Shown here one piece after another: positions 7,264 to 16,390 of a DNA stretch of 64,000 bases (position 1 is the first letter of the stretch; every line of letters begins with the position of its first letter). Made by a program: the position numbers and the translations under genes. The DNA is taken from the NCBI RefSeq assembly GCF_002163835.1, contig NZ_CP019331.1, positions 2,703,001-2,767,000 on the forward strand, in the 5' to 3' direction. The notes beneath the pieces were generated by a model. That model was not told the origin of the DNA. It saw nothing but the letters and a program-made list of their open reading frames with translations, and searched no databases. Source of the DNA: Polaribacter sp. SA4-10 (GTDB lineage Bacteria > Bacteroidota > Bacteroidia > Flavobacteriales > Flavobacteriaceae).

Positions 7264-9903
7264 ATGAAATATTCATTTATAACCTTCTTTTTTTGTGTTT
7301 TAATTTCAATAAATAGTACTGCTCAAGAAATTAATTCTGAAGTTATTACCAAAAGAATTTACACAACAAAACCACTTAAAAATAAACCGATTATTGATGG
7401 TGATGTTTCTGAGGCTGCTTGGAATGTTGTAGAATGGTCTACAGATTTTGTTCAAAAGACACCCAATGAAGGTGTTGCGCCAACGCATCAAACAAAGTTT
7501 AAAGTAATGTACGATGCTAAATATCTATACGTTGCTATTGTTGCTTTTGATGAAAATCCAGAATTAATTCAACAAAGATTAACAAGAAGGGATGGTTTTG
7601 CTGGTGATAGAGTAAACGTTATTATAGATAGTTATCATGATAAAAGAACAGCATTTGTATTTACAACTACTGCTGCAGGAGTAAAAGGGGAAGAAATTGC
7701 AACCCAAAATGGAGGTAATTGGGATGAAAGTTGGAATCCAATTTGGTATACAGATGCAAAAGTAAATGATAAAGGTTGGGCCGCAGAAATGAAAATTCCT
7801 TTTAGTCAATTGCGTTTTGGAAAAGCGAAAGAACAAATATGGGGCTTTAATATTAATCGTACTATTTTTAGAAAAAACGAACGCTCTTTGTGGCAAAGAA
7901 TTCCAAATGATCAATCTGGATTTATAAGTGAAGCAGGAGAATTGCATGGATTGATAGATCTAGTGCCACAAAAACAATTAGAAATTCAGCCTTTTACAGT
8001 TTTACAATATGATAACTATGAAGCTGAAGCAGGAAATCCTTACAGAGATGGAAGTGATTTTAAAGTAAATGGAGGTTTAGATGCAAAAATTGGAATTACA
8101 AACGATTTAACTTTAGATTTAACAATCAACCCAGATTTTGGTCAAGTTGAAGCAGATCCTGGAGCAATTGCATTAGATGGATTTCAGATTTTTTTCCAAG
8201 AACAACGTCCGTTTTTTGTTGAAAATAAAAACATCTTCGATTTTAAATTTGCAAACGGTAGAGATAATCTTTTTTATAGTAGAAGAATTGGTAGAAATCC
8301 TCATAGAACTGCAAATTTAGCAGATGGAGAATTCTCTAAAGAGCCAATAAATTCAACAATTTTAGGTGCAGCAAAATTTTCTGGAAAAACACAAAATGGT
8401 TGGTCTTTAGGAGTTTTAGAAAGTGTTACGGCTAATGAATATACAGAAGTTAGGGAAGTAGATGGCGAAACAAGAGAAGAGATCGTAGAACCTTTAACAA
8501 ATTATTTTGTAGCCAGAGCTCAAAAAGATTTTAACAAAAGAAATACTTTTATAGGAGGAATTTTTACAGCAACAAATAGAAATTTAGACGGTAATTTTTC
8601 AGAATTACATAAAGCTGCATATTCTGGAGGAATAGATTTTAGACATAATTGGAAAAATAGAGCTTATTATATTGAAGGAAATGCAATATTAAGTCATGTT
8701 TTAGGAAGCGAAGAAGCAATAGAAAATACACAGCGTTCTATTGCACGGTATTTTCAACGAGTAGATGCAACTCATGTAGAAGTAGATCCAACAAGAACCT
8801 CTTTAACAGGAACTGGAGGAAGAATTGAAGCAGGAAAACAAGGTGGAGGAAACTGGCGTTATAACGGAGGTTTTGTATGGCGTTCGCCAGAGTTAGAGTT
8901 AAATGATGTTGGTTTTTTAAGGCAAACAGATGAGGTAATTCAGTTTTCAAATCTTAGATATTTATGGCAAGTTCCAACAAAAACGTACAGAGATATTCAA
9001 TTAAGAATAGAGCAATTTAATACCTATGATTTTGATGGAAATCATAATAGAACACAATATGAATTTCAAGGAAATATAAATTGGATTAATAATTGGTCGA
9101 CAGAAATTGGTTTTGGTCACAAGCCAAGAATTTTTGGTAATTCATTTTTAAGAGGTGGTCCACGTTGGCGTTTTGCTGATGAAAATTTTGGTTTCTTATT
9201 TTTTGGTTCTGATAAAAGTAAAAAAATGAGTTTTACTTTGGGGTATGTTGATGGAGTTTCAAAAGAAAATGTAGTTGATTTTAAAAAATATGTAGTTCGT
9301 ATGAATTATCAACCTTTCGATTCTTTTAATTTGTCATTAGAAACAGAGCTTGAAAAAACAGAAGACAAAACACAATATGTTTCAGAGCGCGATTTTGGAA
9401 ATGAAAAAAGGTATATTTTAGGGAAGATAAATAATCAATCTTGGACAACTACTTTAAGAATGAATTATAGTATTAACCCAAATATGTCTATTCAATTTTA
9501 TGGGCAACCTTATATTGCAAGAGGTAGGTATTCTAACTTTAATTATGTGAATAATCCTACTTCAGAAAGTATAAATGATAAGGTGATTTTGTATACTTCT
9601 AATCAGATTTCTGAAGGTTTAAATGCAGATGGAACTTCAATTTATAATATAGATGAAAATTTAGATGCTGCTTCAGATTATAGTTTTGAAAAACCCGATT
9701 ATTCTTATGTACAATTTAGAACAAATTTAGTTGCACGTTGGGAATATATACCCGGTTCTGAGTTGTTTTTTGTGTGGGCTAGAGGAGGTGTAGGTGCTGG
9801 TGATTCAAGAAATTCGTTAACTAAAAGTTTTCGAAATCAAATCATAGACAGACCCTTAGAAGATACTTTTTTAATAAAAGCTACGTATAGATTTGTGAGG
9901 TAA
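7264..9903 (+). CDS. DUF5916 outer-membrane protein with N-terminal CBM9-like domain
   Basis: The ATG at 7264 is chosen over the TTG just before it and gives 879 residues. A signal peptide (about residues 1-20, ending in STAQ) is followed by a domain like carbohydrate-binding family 9 (KNKPIIDGDVSEAAWNVVEW... YVAIVAFDENPELI, roughly residues 30-220), then the long DUF5916 region, which is rich in alternating hydrophobic/aromatic strands and ends in a C-terminal aromatic-Arg residue pair, as outer-membrane beta-barrels do. Such proteins are frequent in Flavobacteria; function is unknown, perhaps surface sugar or peptide handling. It is a single gene between a divergent sulfatase and a convergent pseudouridine synthase. 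Confidence 0.85.
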   Translation: MKYSFITFFFCVLISINSTAQEINSEVITKRIYTTKPLKNKPIIDGDVSEAAWNVVEWSTDFVQKTPNEGVAPTHQTKFKVMYDAKYLYVAIVAFDENPELIQQRLTRRDGFAGDRVNVIIDSYHDKRTAFVFTTTAAGVKGEEIATQNGGNWDESWNPIWYTDAKVNDKGWAAEMKIPFSQLRFGKAKEQIWGFNINRTIFRKNERSLWQRIPNDQSGFISEAGELHGLIDLVPQKQLEIQPFTVLQYDNYEAEAGNPYRDGSDFKVNGGLDAKIGITNDLTLDLTINPDFGQVEADPGAIALDGFQIFFQEQRPFFVENKNIFDFKFANGRDNLFYSRRIGRNPHRTANLADGEFSKEPINSTILGAAKFSGKTQNGWSLGVLESVTANEYTEVREVDGETREEIVEPLTNYFVARAQKDFNKRNTFIGGIFTATNRNLDGNFSELHKAAYSGGIDFRHNWKNRAYYIEGNAILSHVLGSEEAIENTQRSIARYFQRVDATHVEVDPTRTSLTGTGGRIEAGKQGGGNWRYNGGFVWRSPELELNDVGFLRQTDEVIQFSNLRYLWQVPTKTYRDIQLRIEQFNTYDFDGNHNRTQYEFQGNINWINNWSTEIGFGHKPRIFGNSFLRGGPRWRFADENFGFLFFGSDKSKKMSFTLGYVDGVSKENVVDFKKYVVRMNYQPFDSFNLSLETELEKTEDKTQYVSERDFGNEKRYILGKINNQSWTTTLRMNYSINPNMSIQFYGQPYIARGRYSNFNYVNNPTSESINDKVILYTSNQISEGLNADGTSIYNIDENLDAASDYSFEKPDYSYVQFRTNLVARWEYIPGSELFFVWARGGVGAGDSRNSLTKSFRNQIIDRPLEDTFLIKATYRFVR

Positions 9904-9907
9904 CTTT

Positions 9908-11587
9908 TTAAAAAGGAGCATCAATTTTAAAGGTCATTTTTTCTTTTGTTGATGGATGAATAAACGCTATAAACTCAGCATGTAAATGCAATCTGTTTTC
10001 TTTTTTTCCATACAAATCATCACCAATAATAGGCATATTTAATCCGTTTTTATGTGCAGCATGAACTCTTAATTGATGCGTTCTTCCTGTTATTGGATAA
10101 AAATAAACCAAAGTTTTATCATTTTCTCTTTTGATAACTTTCCAATTTGTTTCTGCCTTTTTTCCATGTTCATAACACACCAATTGTTTAGGTCTATCAT
10201 CTAAATCTACTCTTAAAGGCAAATTAATTGTTCCTTCATTTTCTTTAATATTTCCATCTAATAAAGCAACATAACGTTTTTTAATCGTTCTTTTAATAAA
10301 CTGACTTTGCATTACTTTATTAGCCTCTTTTGTTTTAGTAAGAACTAAAATGCCAGAAGTAGACATGTCTAATCTATGCACAATTAAAGGGCCTGTAGCT
10401 TCAGGATATTTTTCTTTAATACGTGTATATACAGAGTCTTTAATTTCTTTACCGGGAACCGATAAAAGCTCTGTAGGTTTGTGAACCACAAGTAGAACAT
10501 CATCTTCAAAAATAATTTCTAGGTCTTGTTTTTCTGATAAATTTTGCAGCAGTAAATTAGCATCCATTTTAAGACCTTCTAACATGTGAGAAAGAATTGG
10601 TTTACATCTTCCTTGGCAAGCAGGATAATAGTTTTTATGTTTTCTGATTTCTGAGTTTGGAGAAATTCCCCACCAAAATTCTGCCATTGAGATTGGTGTT
10701 AAATCATTAGCAAAAGCATATTGTAATAACTTTGGAGCAGAACATTCTCCAGCGCCTGCAGGAGGTTTTATTTGCGGATTATTAAAAATAGTATTTAAAC
10801 CTTTTAACACTTTGTTTCTATTCAAAAATTGATATTTTTCAAATAAAGTTTGCTGAAGAATTGCAGATTTATCTTTACGCTCTTTCTTTAAAGAAGCAAT
10901 CTTAAGTTCAAAGTCAGCAAGTGATTTTCTGTCTTTTTCTATCTTACTTTCATAATACTCATGCAATTCTTTATAAAAAAATTGATCATTAAAACTTTCT
11001 TGTTCTAATTTTTTTTTGAGCATTTTAAATGTTTCATTATTTTGATTTTCTTTCGCTTTTTTCTTACGGATTCTTCTATTAACTTTAGAAGCTTTCATCT
11101 TTTTTCGCTGTAACTCTAAATCATTAGCAATAATAGTTGAAGTCTTTTTTACTATTTTTTTTAAAGCTAAATAGGTTTCATCTTTTTTTAAAGAACCAAT
11201 TTGTTTATTTATTTCACCAATTTCATCTTCACCTTTTATATAAAAACTACCTTCAGTTCTCATATTAAAAACAGGAGGAACAAATTTTTCTGGCAAACTC
11301 TTATCAGCCAATTTACCTGAAAAAGCAGCTAAATACCCAATTTCATTTTGTTGATTTTTAACAACTAAAACACCAAACATTTTTCCAATAGGTAACTCAT
11401 TTAAATTTGAGTTTAATCCAAAATTATGTTCAAAATCTGTCTGATTTTCTAAGTATTCTTGCAATTCTTTTACCGCAATTTTACTTAACAAATGCGGTTC
11501 ATAGTAAAACGGAAATGTAAATTTCTTTGGAAGCGCTATTGCTGAGATGTTTTCTTTAAAATGTTGGAAGTAGTTCAAATGTATCAA
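9908..11587 (-). CDS. RluA-family RNA pseudouridine synthase with long N-terminal extension
   Basis: The 559-residue product ends in an RluA-type catalytic domain (about residues 345-559). The active-site block is GPLIVHRLDMSTSGILVLTK with the catalytic Asp in HRLD, followed by KRYVALLDG and GRTHQLRVHAA. The first ~340 residues contain a charged, probably coiled-coil stretch (about 150-250) and a Cys-containing segment (AGAGECSAPKLLQYAF, then YPACQGRCKPILSHML) that is typical of a Bacteroidota subgroup of these enzymes. The target RNA is unknown, though rRNA or tRNA is likely. It converges with the DUF5916 gene, with only 4 nt between stops. Confidence 0.9.
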   Translation of the reverse strand: MIHLNYFQHFKENISAIALPKKFTFPFYYEPHLLSKIAVKELQEYLENQTDFEHNFGLNSNLNELPIGKMFGVLVVKNQQNEIGYLAAFSGKLADKSLPEKFVPPVFNMRTEGSFYIKGEDEIGEINKQIGSLKKDETYLALKKIVKKTSTIIANDLELQRKKMKASKVNRRIRKKKAKENQNNETFKMLKKKLEQESFNDQFFYKELHEYYESKIEKDRKSLADFELKIASLKKERKDKSAILQQTLFEKYQFLNRNKVLKGLNTIFNNPQIKPPAGAGECSAPKLLQYAFANDLTPISMAEFWWGISPNSEIRKHKNYYPACQGRCKPILSHMLEGLKMDANLLLQNLSEKQDLEIIFEDDVLLVVHKPTELLSVPGKEIKDSVYTRIKEKYPEATGPLIVHRLDMSTSGILVLTKTKEANKVMQSQFIKRTIKKRYVALLDGNIKENEGTINLPLRVDLDDRPKQLVCYEHGKKAETNWKVIKRENDKTLVYFYPITGRTHQLRVHAAHKNGLNMPIIGDDLYGKKENRLHLHAEFIAFIHPSTKEKMTFKIDAPF

Positions 11588-11714
11588 AGTCTTTATATAA
11601 TCCTATTTATAGAAGGCAAAAGTAGTTATTTTAAAAGGGTTTTTATTTAAAATGTGAAGTTTAGCATGCTATCAAAATAATAACTATTATTTTTGTAAAC
11701 ATAATTTTTCTGAA

Positions 11715-12671
11715 GTGATTCATACAAATAATTCTTTTTTCGATAGTGTTTTAGTAACTCAAAATCAGCAAATAAAACTCCCGGTTTTAGAAGAACATAA
11801 GGTAGAGTTATTTGTAAAAAGAGAAGATTTAATTCACCCATTTATTTCAGGTAATAAGTTTAGAAAACTAAAGTATAATATAAAGGAAGCAAAAAATCAA
11901 CAGAAAAAAACGATACTAACTTTTGGGGGTGCATTTTCTAATCATATTTTAGCAACTGCTGTTGCCGGGAATTTAAACGGATTGAAGACAATTGCAATAA
12001 TTAGAGGAGATGAATTAGGTAGAGATTTAGAGAAGACATTGTCTAATAATTCAACATTAAGAGAAGCAAAAAAAAACGGAATGACTTTTGAGTTTGTTTC
12101 TAGAGAAGCCTATAGAAATAAGACAAGTGAGGAGTTTGTAAATAAATTAAAAGAAAAGTTTGGTGATTTTTATACCATTCCAGAAGGAGGAACAAATGAC
12201 TTTGCCATTAAAGGATGTGAAGAAATTTTAACAAAAGAAGATTCAAAATTCGATTATATTTGTTGTGCGGTGGGTACTGGAGGAACCATTTCTGGTTTGA
12301 TAAACTCAGCAAAAAAACATCAAAAAGTTATTGGTTTTCCGGCTTTAAAAGGAGACTTTTTACAGAATGAAATTCATCAATTTGTAAGAAATAAAGAAAA
12401 TTGGCGTTTAAATACTGATTATCATTTTGGAGGTTATGCAAAATATAATGAAGATTTAGTTTCTTTTATCAATCAATTTAAAGAAGAAACAACCATTTTG
12501 CTAGACCCAATTTATACAGGTAAAATGGTATTCGGAATTATAGATTTAATCAAAAAAAATAAGTTTTCAGAGCAGCGTAAAATTCTAGCAATTCATACTG
12601 GAGGAATTCAGGGAATTGGAGGGTTTAATGAAAAATTAAAGAAAAAAAATCAACAAATAATTAAGAGTTAA
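11715..12671 (+). CDS. PLP enzyme, ACC deaminase / D-cysteine desulfhydrase family
   Basis: The 318-residue product starts at GTG 11715; no better start is in frame. It is a fold-type II PLP enzyme: KREDLIHPFISGNKFRKLKYN carries the PLP lysine (SGNKFRKL), TFGGAFSNHILATA is the substrate-binding loop, and CCAVGTGGTISGLI binds the phosphate. Family members deaminate 1-aminocyclopropane-1-carboxylate or desulfhydrate D-cysteine; sequence alone does not decide. Its stop overlaps the ATG of the next gene by one base, so the two are co-transcribed. A TATTTTTG element at about 11688 may be the promoter. Confidence 0.85.
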   Translation: MIHTNNSFFDSVLVTQNQQIKLPVLEEHKVELFVKREDLIHPFISGNKFRKLKYNIKEAKNQQKKTILTFGGAFSNHILATAVAGNLNGLKTIAIIRGDELGRDLEKTLSNNSTLREAKKNGMTFEFVSREAYRNKTSEEFVNKLKEKFGDFYTIPEGGTNDFAIKGCEEILTKEDSKFDYICCAVGTGGTISGLINSAKKHQKVIGFPALKGDFLQNEIHQFVRNKENWRLNTDYHFGGYAKYNEDLVSFINQFKEETTILLDPIYTGKMVFGIIDLIKKNKFSEQRKILAIHTGGIQGIGGFNEKLKKKNQQIIKS

Positions 12672-13501
12672 TGAAGTTAAGAGTTATAATATCCTGTGTG
12701 TTTTTCTTGGTGCTGGCAAGTTGTGGGTCTAAGAAGAGAGTAGTTCAAAATAAGAAAGGTTCTGGTGTGGTTTTAAGTGAACCAATACCAGAAAAATTAC
12801 CCTCCGTAAATCAAAAAGAGTTTACAAAAAAGTTAATAAAGAAAAACCCAAAATTAAACAAACATACATTAGCTTACATTAGAAAATATGCACCAATTGC
12901 TGTAAAAGAAATGCATGCTTATGAAATTCCAGCAAGTATAACTTTAGCACAAGGAATTTTAGAATCTGGCAGAGGTAGAAGCGAGTTAGCTGCTAAATCT
13001 AACAATCATTTTGGTATAAAATGTCATACAAAATGGCAAGGAGAACGTGTTTATCATGATGATGATGAAAAAGGAGAATGTTTTAGAAAATATCAATATG
13101 TAGAAACTTCTTATAATGATCATTCAGAGTTTTTAACTAAAAGAAGTCGGTATTCTTTTTTGTTTAATTATAGAAAAAAAGACTATAAAAAATGGGCAAA
13201 AGGATTAAAAAAAGCTGGTTACGCAACAGATAAACAATACCCAAATAAATTAATTAAAATTATTGAAACCTACAAATTATATGATTTTGATAACATTAAA
13301 AAGAAAGATTTTAAGGTTACAAAAGGAAAATTAAAATATAATAAACCTTTAAATGCAATTGATGATTCTTACGAAGTAAGAAAGGGAGATACTTTGTATT
13401 CTATTGCCAAAAAGTATAAAACGTCTGTTGCAAAACTGAAAGAAATAAACGAATTAAAAAATAATAACCTAAATATTGGGCAACGTTTGTTGTTAAAATA
13501 A
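12671..13501 (+). CDS. Glucosaminidase-LysM lipoprotein (peptidoglycan hydrolase)
   Basis: The 276-residue product has a lipoprotein signal (residues 1-18, LASC lipobox), a glucosaminidase/Flg_J-type domain (about 55-205) with ITLAQGILESGRGRSELAAKSNNHFGIKCH, whose Glu is the expected catalytic acid, and a C-terminal LysM domain (about 228-276, YEVRKGDTLYSIAKKYKTS). It should cleave glycan strands of peptidoglycan from an outer or inner membrane anchor. It is translationally coupled to the PLP gene upstream and sits one base before the carbonic anhydrase gene, so the three form an operon without an obvious common function. Confidence 0.92.
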   Translation: MKLRVIISCVFFLVLASCGSKKRVVQNKKGSGVVLSEPIPEKLPSVNQKEFTKKLIKKNPKLNKHTLAYIRKYAPIAVKEMHAYEIPASITLAQGILESGRGRSELAAKSNNHFGIKCHTKWQGERVYHDDDEKGECFRKYQYVETSYNDHSEFLTKRSRYSFLFNYRKKDYKKWAKGLKKAGYATDKQYPNKLIKIIETYKLYDFDNIKKKDFKVTKGKLKYNKPLNAIDDSYEVRKGDTLYSIAKKYKTSVAKLKEINELKNNNLNIGQRLLLK

Positions 13502-13502
13502 T

Positions 13503-14021
13503 ATGAAAATAATTAAAGCGGTAAGAGGTAAATATCCACAAATACCAGAAGATTGTTATGTTGCAGAAAATGCAACAATTGTTGGTGAGGTAACTTTAGG
13601 AAAAGAGTGTAGTGTTTGGTTTAATGCAGTAATTCGTGGCGACGTTCATTTTATAAAAATTGGTAATAAAGTAAACATTCAAGATGGTGCAGTAATTCAT
13701 GCAACGTATCAAAAATCACCTACAACAATTGGTAATAATGTTTCTATTGGACACAATGCAATTGTACATGGTTGCACAATTCATGACAATGTTTTGGTTG
13801 GTATGGGAAGTATAATTATGGATGATTGTATTATAGAATCTAACTCAATTATTGCAGCTGGCGCAGTAGTTACCAAAAATACACATGTAAAAAGTGGTAG
13901 TATTTATGCAGGAGTTCCTGCTAAAAAAGTAAAAGATATTTCAGAAGAATTAATTTCTGGAGAAATAAATAGAATTTCAGATAATTATATAAAATACTCA
14001 AGTTGGTTTAAAGAAGAATAG
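13503..14021 (+). CDS. Gamma-carbonic anhydrase family protein
   Basis: The 172-residue product is a left-handed beta-helix protein with hexapeptide repeats, for example TIVGEVTLGKECSVWFNAVIRGD and IGHNAIVHGCTIHDNVLVGMGSII. The His residues in IGHNAIVHG are in the usual metal-binding positions. Related proteins (YrdA, PaaY, CaiE type) are trimeric zinc or iron enzymes, not all with proven carbonic anhydrase activity. It is the last gene of the operon starting at 11715. Confidence 0.92.
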   Translation: MKIIKAVRGKYPQIPEDCYVAENATIVGEVTLGKECSVWFNAVIRGDVHFIKIGNKVNIQDGAVIHATYQKSPTTIGNNVSIGHNAIVHGCTIHDNVLVGMGSIIMDDCIIESNSIIAAGAVVTKNTHVKSGSIYAGVPAKKVKDISEELISGEINRISDNYIKYSSWFKEE

Positions 14022-14038
14022 AATTTGGGTGTTACACA

Positions 14039-14136
14039 AGGTTGCGCTTTACACTATATTTTTTTATGCTGAATTAAGTTCAGCATAAAAAGGTTAAAAA
14101 TATCAGCAGATATTTGAACGGTTTCAAGCGCTAATG
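14039..14136. repeat. Dispersed ~98-bp repeat with palindromic core, copy 1
   Basis: This intergenic block matches the reverse complement of 45576-45674 over almost its whole length with only scattered differences. The core ATGCTGAA/TTCAGCAT (about 14066-14086) is a perfect hairpin with a 5-nt spacer, flanked by AAAAAGGTTAAAAATAT and TTTGAACGGTTTCAA. It is not coding. It looks like a small non-autonomous mobile or REP-like element. Confidence 0.75.
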
Positions 14137-14155
14137 CAAAATGGCGTATAAAATA

Positions 14156-14187
14156 AAAACCCGATTTTAATTAAGAAATCGGGTTTT
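14156..14187. terminator. Bidirectional terminator between convergent genes
   Basis: A 12-bp perfect stem (14156-14167 with 14176-14187, core CCCGATTT/AAATCGGG) is flanked by A on the left and T on the right. It serves the carbonic anhydrase operon (plus) and the gene at 14202 (minus). Confidence 0.85.
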
Positions 14188-14201
14188 ATCAATCAACCAA
14201 A

Positions 14202-14660
14202 CTAGTTCTCTTTATTTCCTTTTCTCTTCTTTTCTCCTTTTTTTCTTTTGTCCATTTTCTTATGAGCCATCATTTTTCTTCCTTTCTGCATTTTATCAAA
14301 CTTCTCAAATTGTTCTTTATTTAAGATTTCTTTCATTTCAGCTTTCATCTTAATTTTATTGTCTAATTGTTTGCTTTTCATTGCATACACCTCATCAGAA
14401 GTAGGTCTTTTTCTCTCTTCTCTATTTGCCATTCTAGCATCTCTTTCAGCTTTTTTTTCAGCCATTTGAGTACTAAGAATTGGTTTTATCTGGTTTTGTT
14501 GTTTTGCAGTTAAATCTAACTTTAAAGTCATTTGCTTTACTGCTAAATCTACTTGTTGTTCTGTAGAAAGTTTAGGTCCTTTTCTATCTCCTCTTTTCTG
14601 TGCCTGTGTAGTTAAAGTAAAAGCGAATACTAAAACTATAATACTTACTAATTTTTTCAT
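14202..14660 (-). CDS. Small exported Lys/Met-rich protein, Spy/LTXXQ-like
   Basis: The 152-residue product has a signal peptide (residues 1-20, ending TTQA) and a highly charged helical body with TLKLDLTAKQQNQIKPIL and ILNKEQFEKFDKMQ, which resemble the LTxxQ motifs of Spy/CpxP-type periplasmic proteins. The C-terminal 30 residues are almost all Lys, Arg, Gly and Met. A periplasmic chaperone-like or metal-stress role is inference from the fold family. It is a single gene, divergent from the MscS gene. Confidence 0.65.
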   Translation of the reverse strand: MKKLVSIIVLVFAFTLTTQAQKRGDRKGPKLSTEQQVDLAVKQMTLKLDLTAKQQNQIKPILSTQMAEKKAERDARMANREERKRPTSDEVYAMKSKQLDNKIKMKAEMKEILNKEQFEKFDKMQKGRKMMAHKKMDKRKKGEKKRKGNKEN

Positions 14661-14761
14661 CTCTATAAATGTTTATATTATTAATTATACTTCTTTGACA
14701 CTTAAAAAATTAAAAAGTTTAAATTTGTTTTTTATTTAATACTTTTTTAACAATTCAGAAA

Positions 14762-16390
14762 ATGCAGAGATTAATTTGGTTCTTATTTTTTATTCCTTTT
14801 TTTACAAATGCACAAGACAGTATTCGTGTAGATTTGAGTAACCCTCATGCTACAGTATATACACACTTATATTTTTTACAATCAGATTCTTACGAACCTA
14901 AAAAAGCGGCAAAAACAATTCAAGGTTTAGAAGAGGATGAAGCGATACAAAGAGCAATAAAAATTAAACAAGTCTTAGATGGTAAAGGTTTATTTGTAGA
15001 TGTAAATAAAATACCCACAAACCCTAGTTATAAAGATACTATTGGTTATTCTTCATTTGATAAGTATGTTTTATTTCCTCAAAGGATGCCTCAGATTTAT
15101 GTAGAAAAAATAGGTGATAAATGGTATTATTCTTCAGTGACAGTTGCTTCAATAGAAAGTTTATATAAGGAAGTATACCCTTGGTATGTGCAAAAATTAC
15201 AGGGTTTAATTCCCGTTTCTGGACATAAAAAATTTTTAGGATTACAATTATGGCAGTTGTTTGGTTTAATTTTACTCTTAGTTTTAGGGTATCTTATTTT
15301 TCTAATAGCGAAAAGAATTGCCTTTTTTATATTAAGAAGAATTCAACAGCTAATAACTAAAAATTCAAATATAGAAGTAAATAAGGTACTTAAAAAGTTA
15401 GCGCACCCTATCAGTTTATTGGTTACAGTAAGTTTTATTGCTACTGTTTTCCCATCATTTCAATTAGGCTTAAAAACAAATACTTGGGTCTTTTTAACAT
15501 TAAATATTGCAAAAACTGTTTTCTGGATATACGTTTTCTTAAAGCTAGTACAAGTTGTAATGCAAATCTATGCTCAATTTACAGAAAGAACACATGGTAG
15601 ATTAGATGATCAATTGGTACCAATTTTAGACAGTTTTCTTACCGGGTTGGTTATTGTAGTTGGTCTTTTTAGGTTATTAGTTCTATTTGGAGTAGATGCA
15701 TCAACAATGTTAGCAGGTGCAACAATAGGAGGTTTGGCATTTGCATTGGCTTCTCAAGATACGGTGAAAAACTTGATAGGAACTATCATGATTTTTCTAG
15801 ATAAACCTTTTCATATTGAAGATTGGATTGAAGCAGGAGAAGTTGTAGGAACCGTAGAAAGAGTAGGTTTTAGATCTACACAAGTTCGTGCAGCAGATAC
15901 TTCTTTGTATCAAATACCAAATAGTAAATTGTCTGAATTGGTAATTAATAATAAAGGCTTGCGTTTATTTAGACGTTATAATACCAATTTAGGTTTGCGT
16001 TATGACACGCCACCAGAGTTAATAGAAGCTTTTGTAAAAGGAGTTAGAGAGATAGTTATAGCACATCCAGAAACACGTTCAGATTCTTTTAATGTAGAAT
16101 TTACAGGTTTTGGAGATTCTGCTTTACTCGTTATGGTAAATGTGTATTTTAAAAGTTTAGCTTGGGGCATTGAGCAGTCATCTAAACATAGATTGCATAT
16201 TGCAATTGTAAAATTAGCCAAAGATTTAGGGGTAGATTTTGCTTTTCCATCAACAACGGTTACTATAGAACAGTTTCCTGAGAAAAAAGGATTGAATCTT
16301 AAATACAATATAGATAAAGAGAGAATTGATGCAGTTATTACAAAGGTTGTGACTGAATTTAATAGTGAAAATCCAATAATAACAGAATGA
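14762..16390 (+). CDS. MscS-family mechanosensitive ion channel
   Basis: The 542-residue product has a signal peptide (ends TNAQ, residue 18), a ~150-residue periplasmic region, four or so membrane segments between about 165 and 340, and the MscS pore and beta domain: AGATIGGLAFALASQDTVKN (pore helix TM3), LDKPFHIEDWI and VGTVERVGFRSTQVRAADTSLYQIPN. These channels open on hypo-osmotic shock. The extra N-terminal domain makes it larger than E. coli MscS (286 aa). The next gene starts 4 nt before its stop, so the two are coupled. Confidence 0.93.
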   Translation: MQRLIWFLFFIPFFTNAQDSIRVDLSNPHATVYTHLYFLQSDSYEPKKAAKTIQGLEEDEAIQRAIKIKQVLDGKGLFVDVNKIPTNPSYKDTIGYSSFDKYVLFPQRMPQIYVEKIGDKWYYSSVTVASIESLYKEVYPWYVQKLQGLIPVSGHKKFLGLQLWQLFGLILLLVLGYLIFLIAKRIAFFILRRIQQLITKNSNIEVNKVLKKLAHPISLLVTVSFIATVFPSFQLGLKTNTWVFLTLNIAKTVFWIYVFLKLVQVVMQIYAQFTERTHGRLDDQLVPILDSFLTGLVIVVGLFRLLVLFGVDASTMLAGATIGGLAFALASQDTVKNLIGTIMIFLDKPFHIEDWIEAGEVVGTVERVGFRSTQVRAADTSLYQIPNSKLSELVINNKGLRLFRRYNTNLGLRYDTPPELIEAFVKGVREIVIAHPETRSDSFNVEFTGFGDSALLVMVNVYFKSLAWGIEQSSKHRLHIAIVKLAKDLGVDFAFPSTTVTIEQFPEKKGLNLKYNIDKERIDAVITKVVTEFNSENPIITE

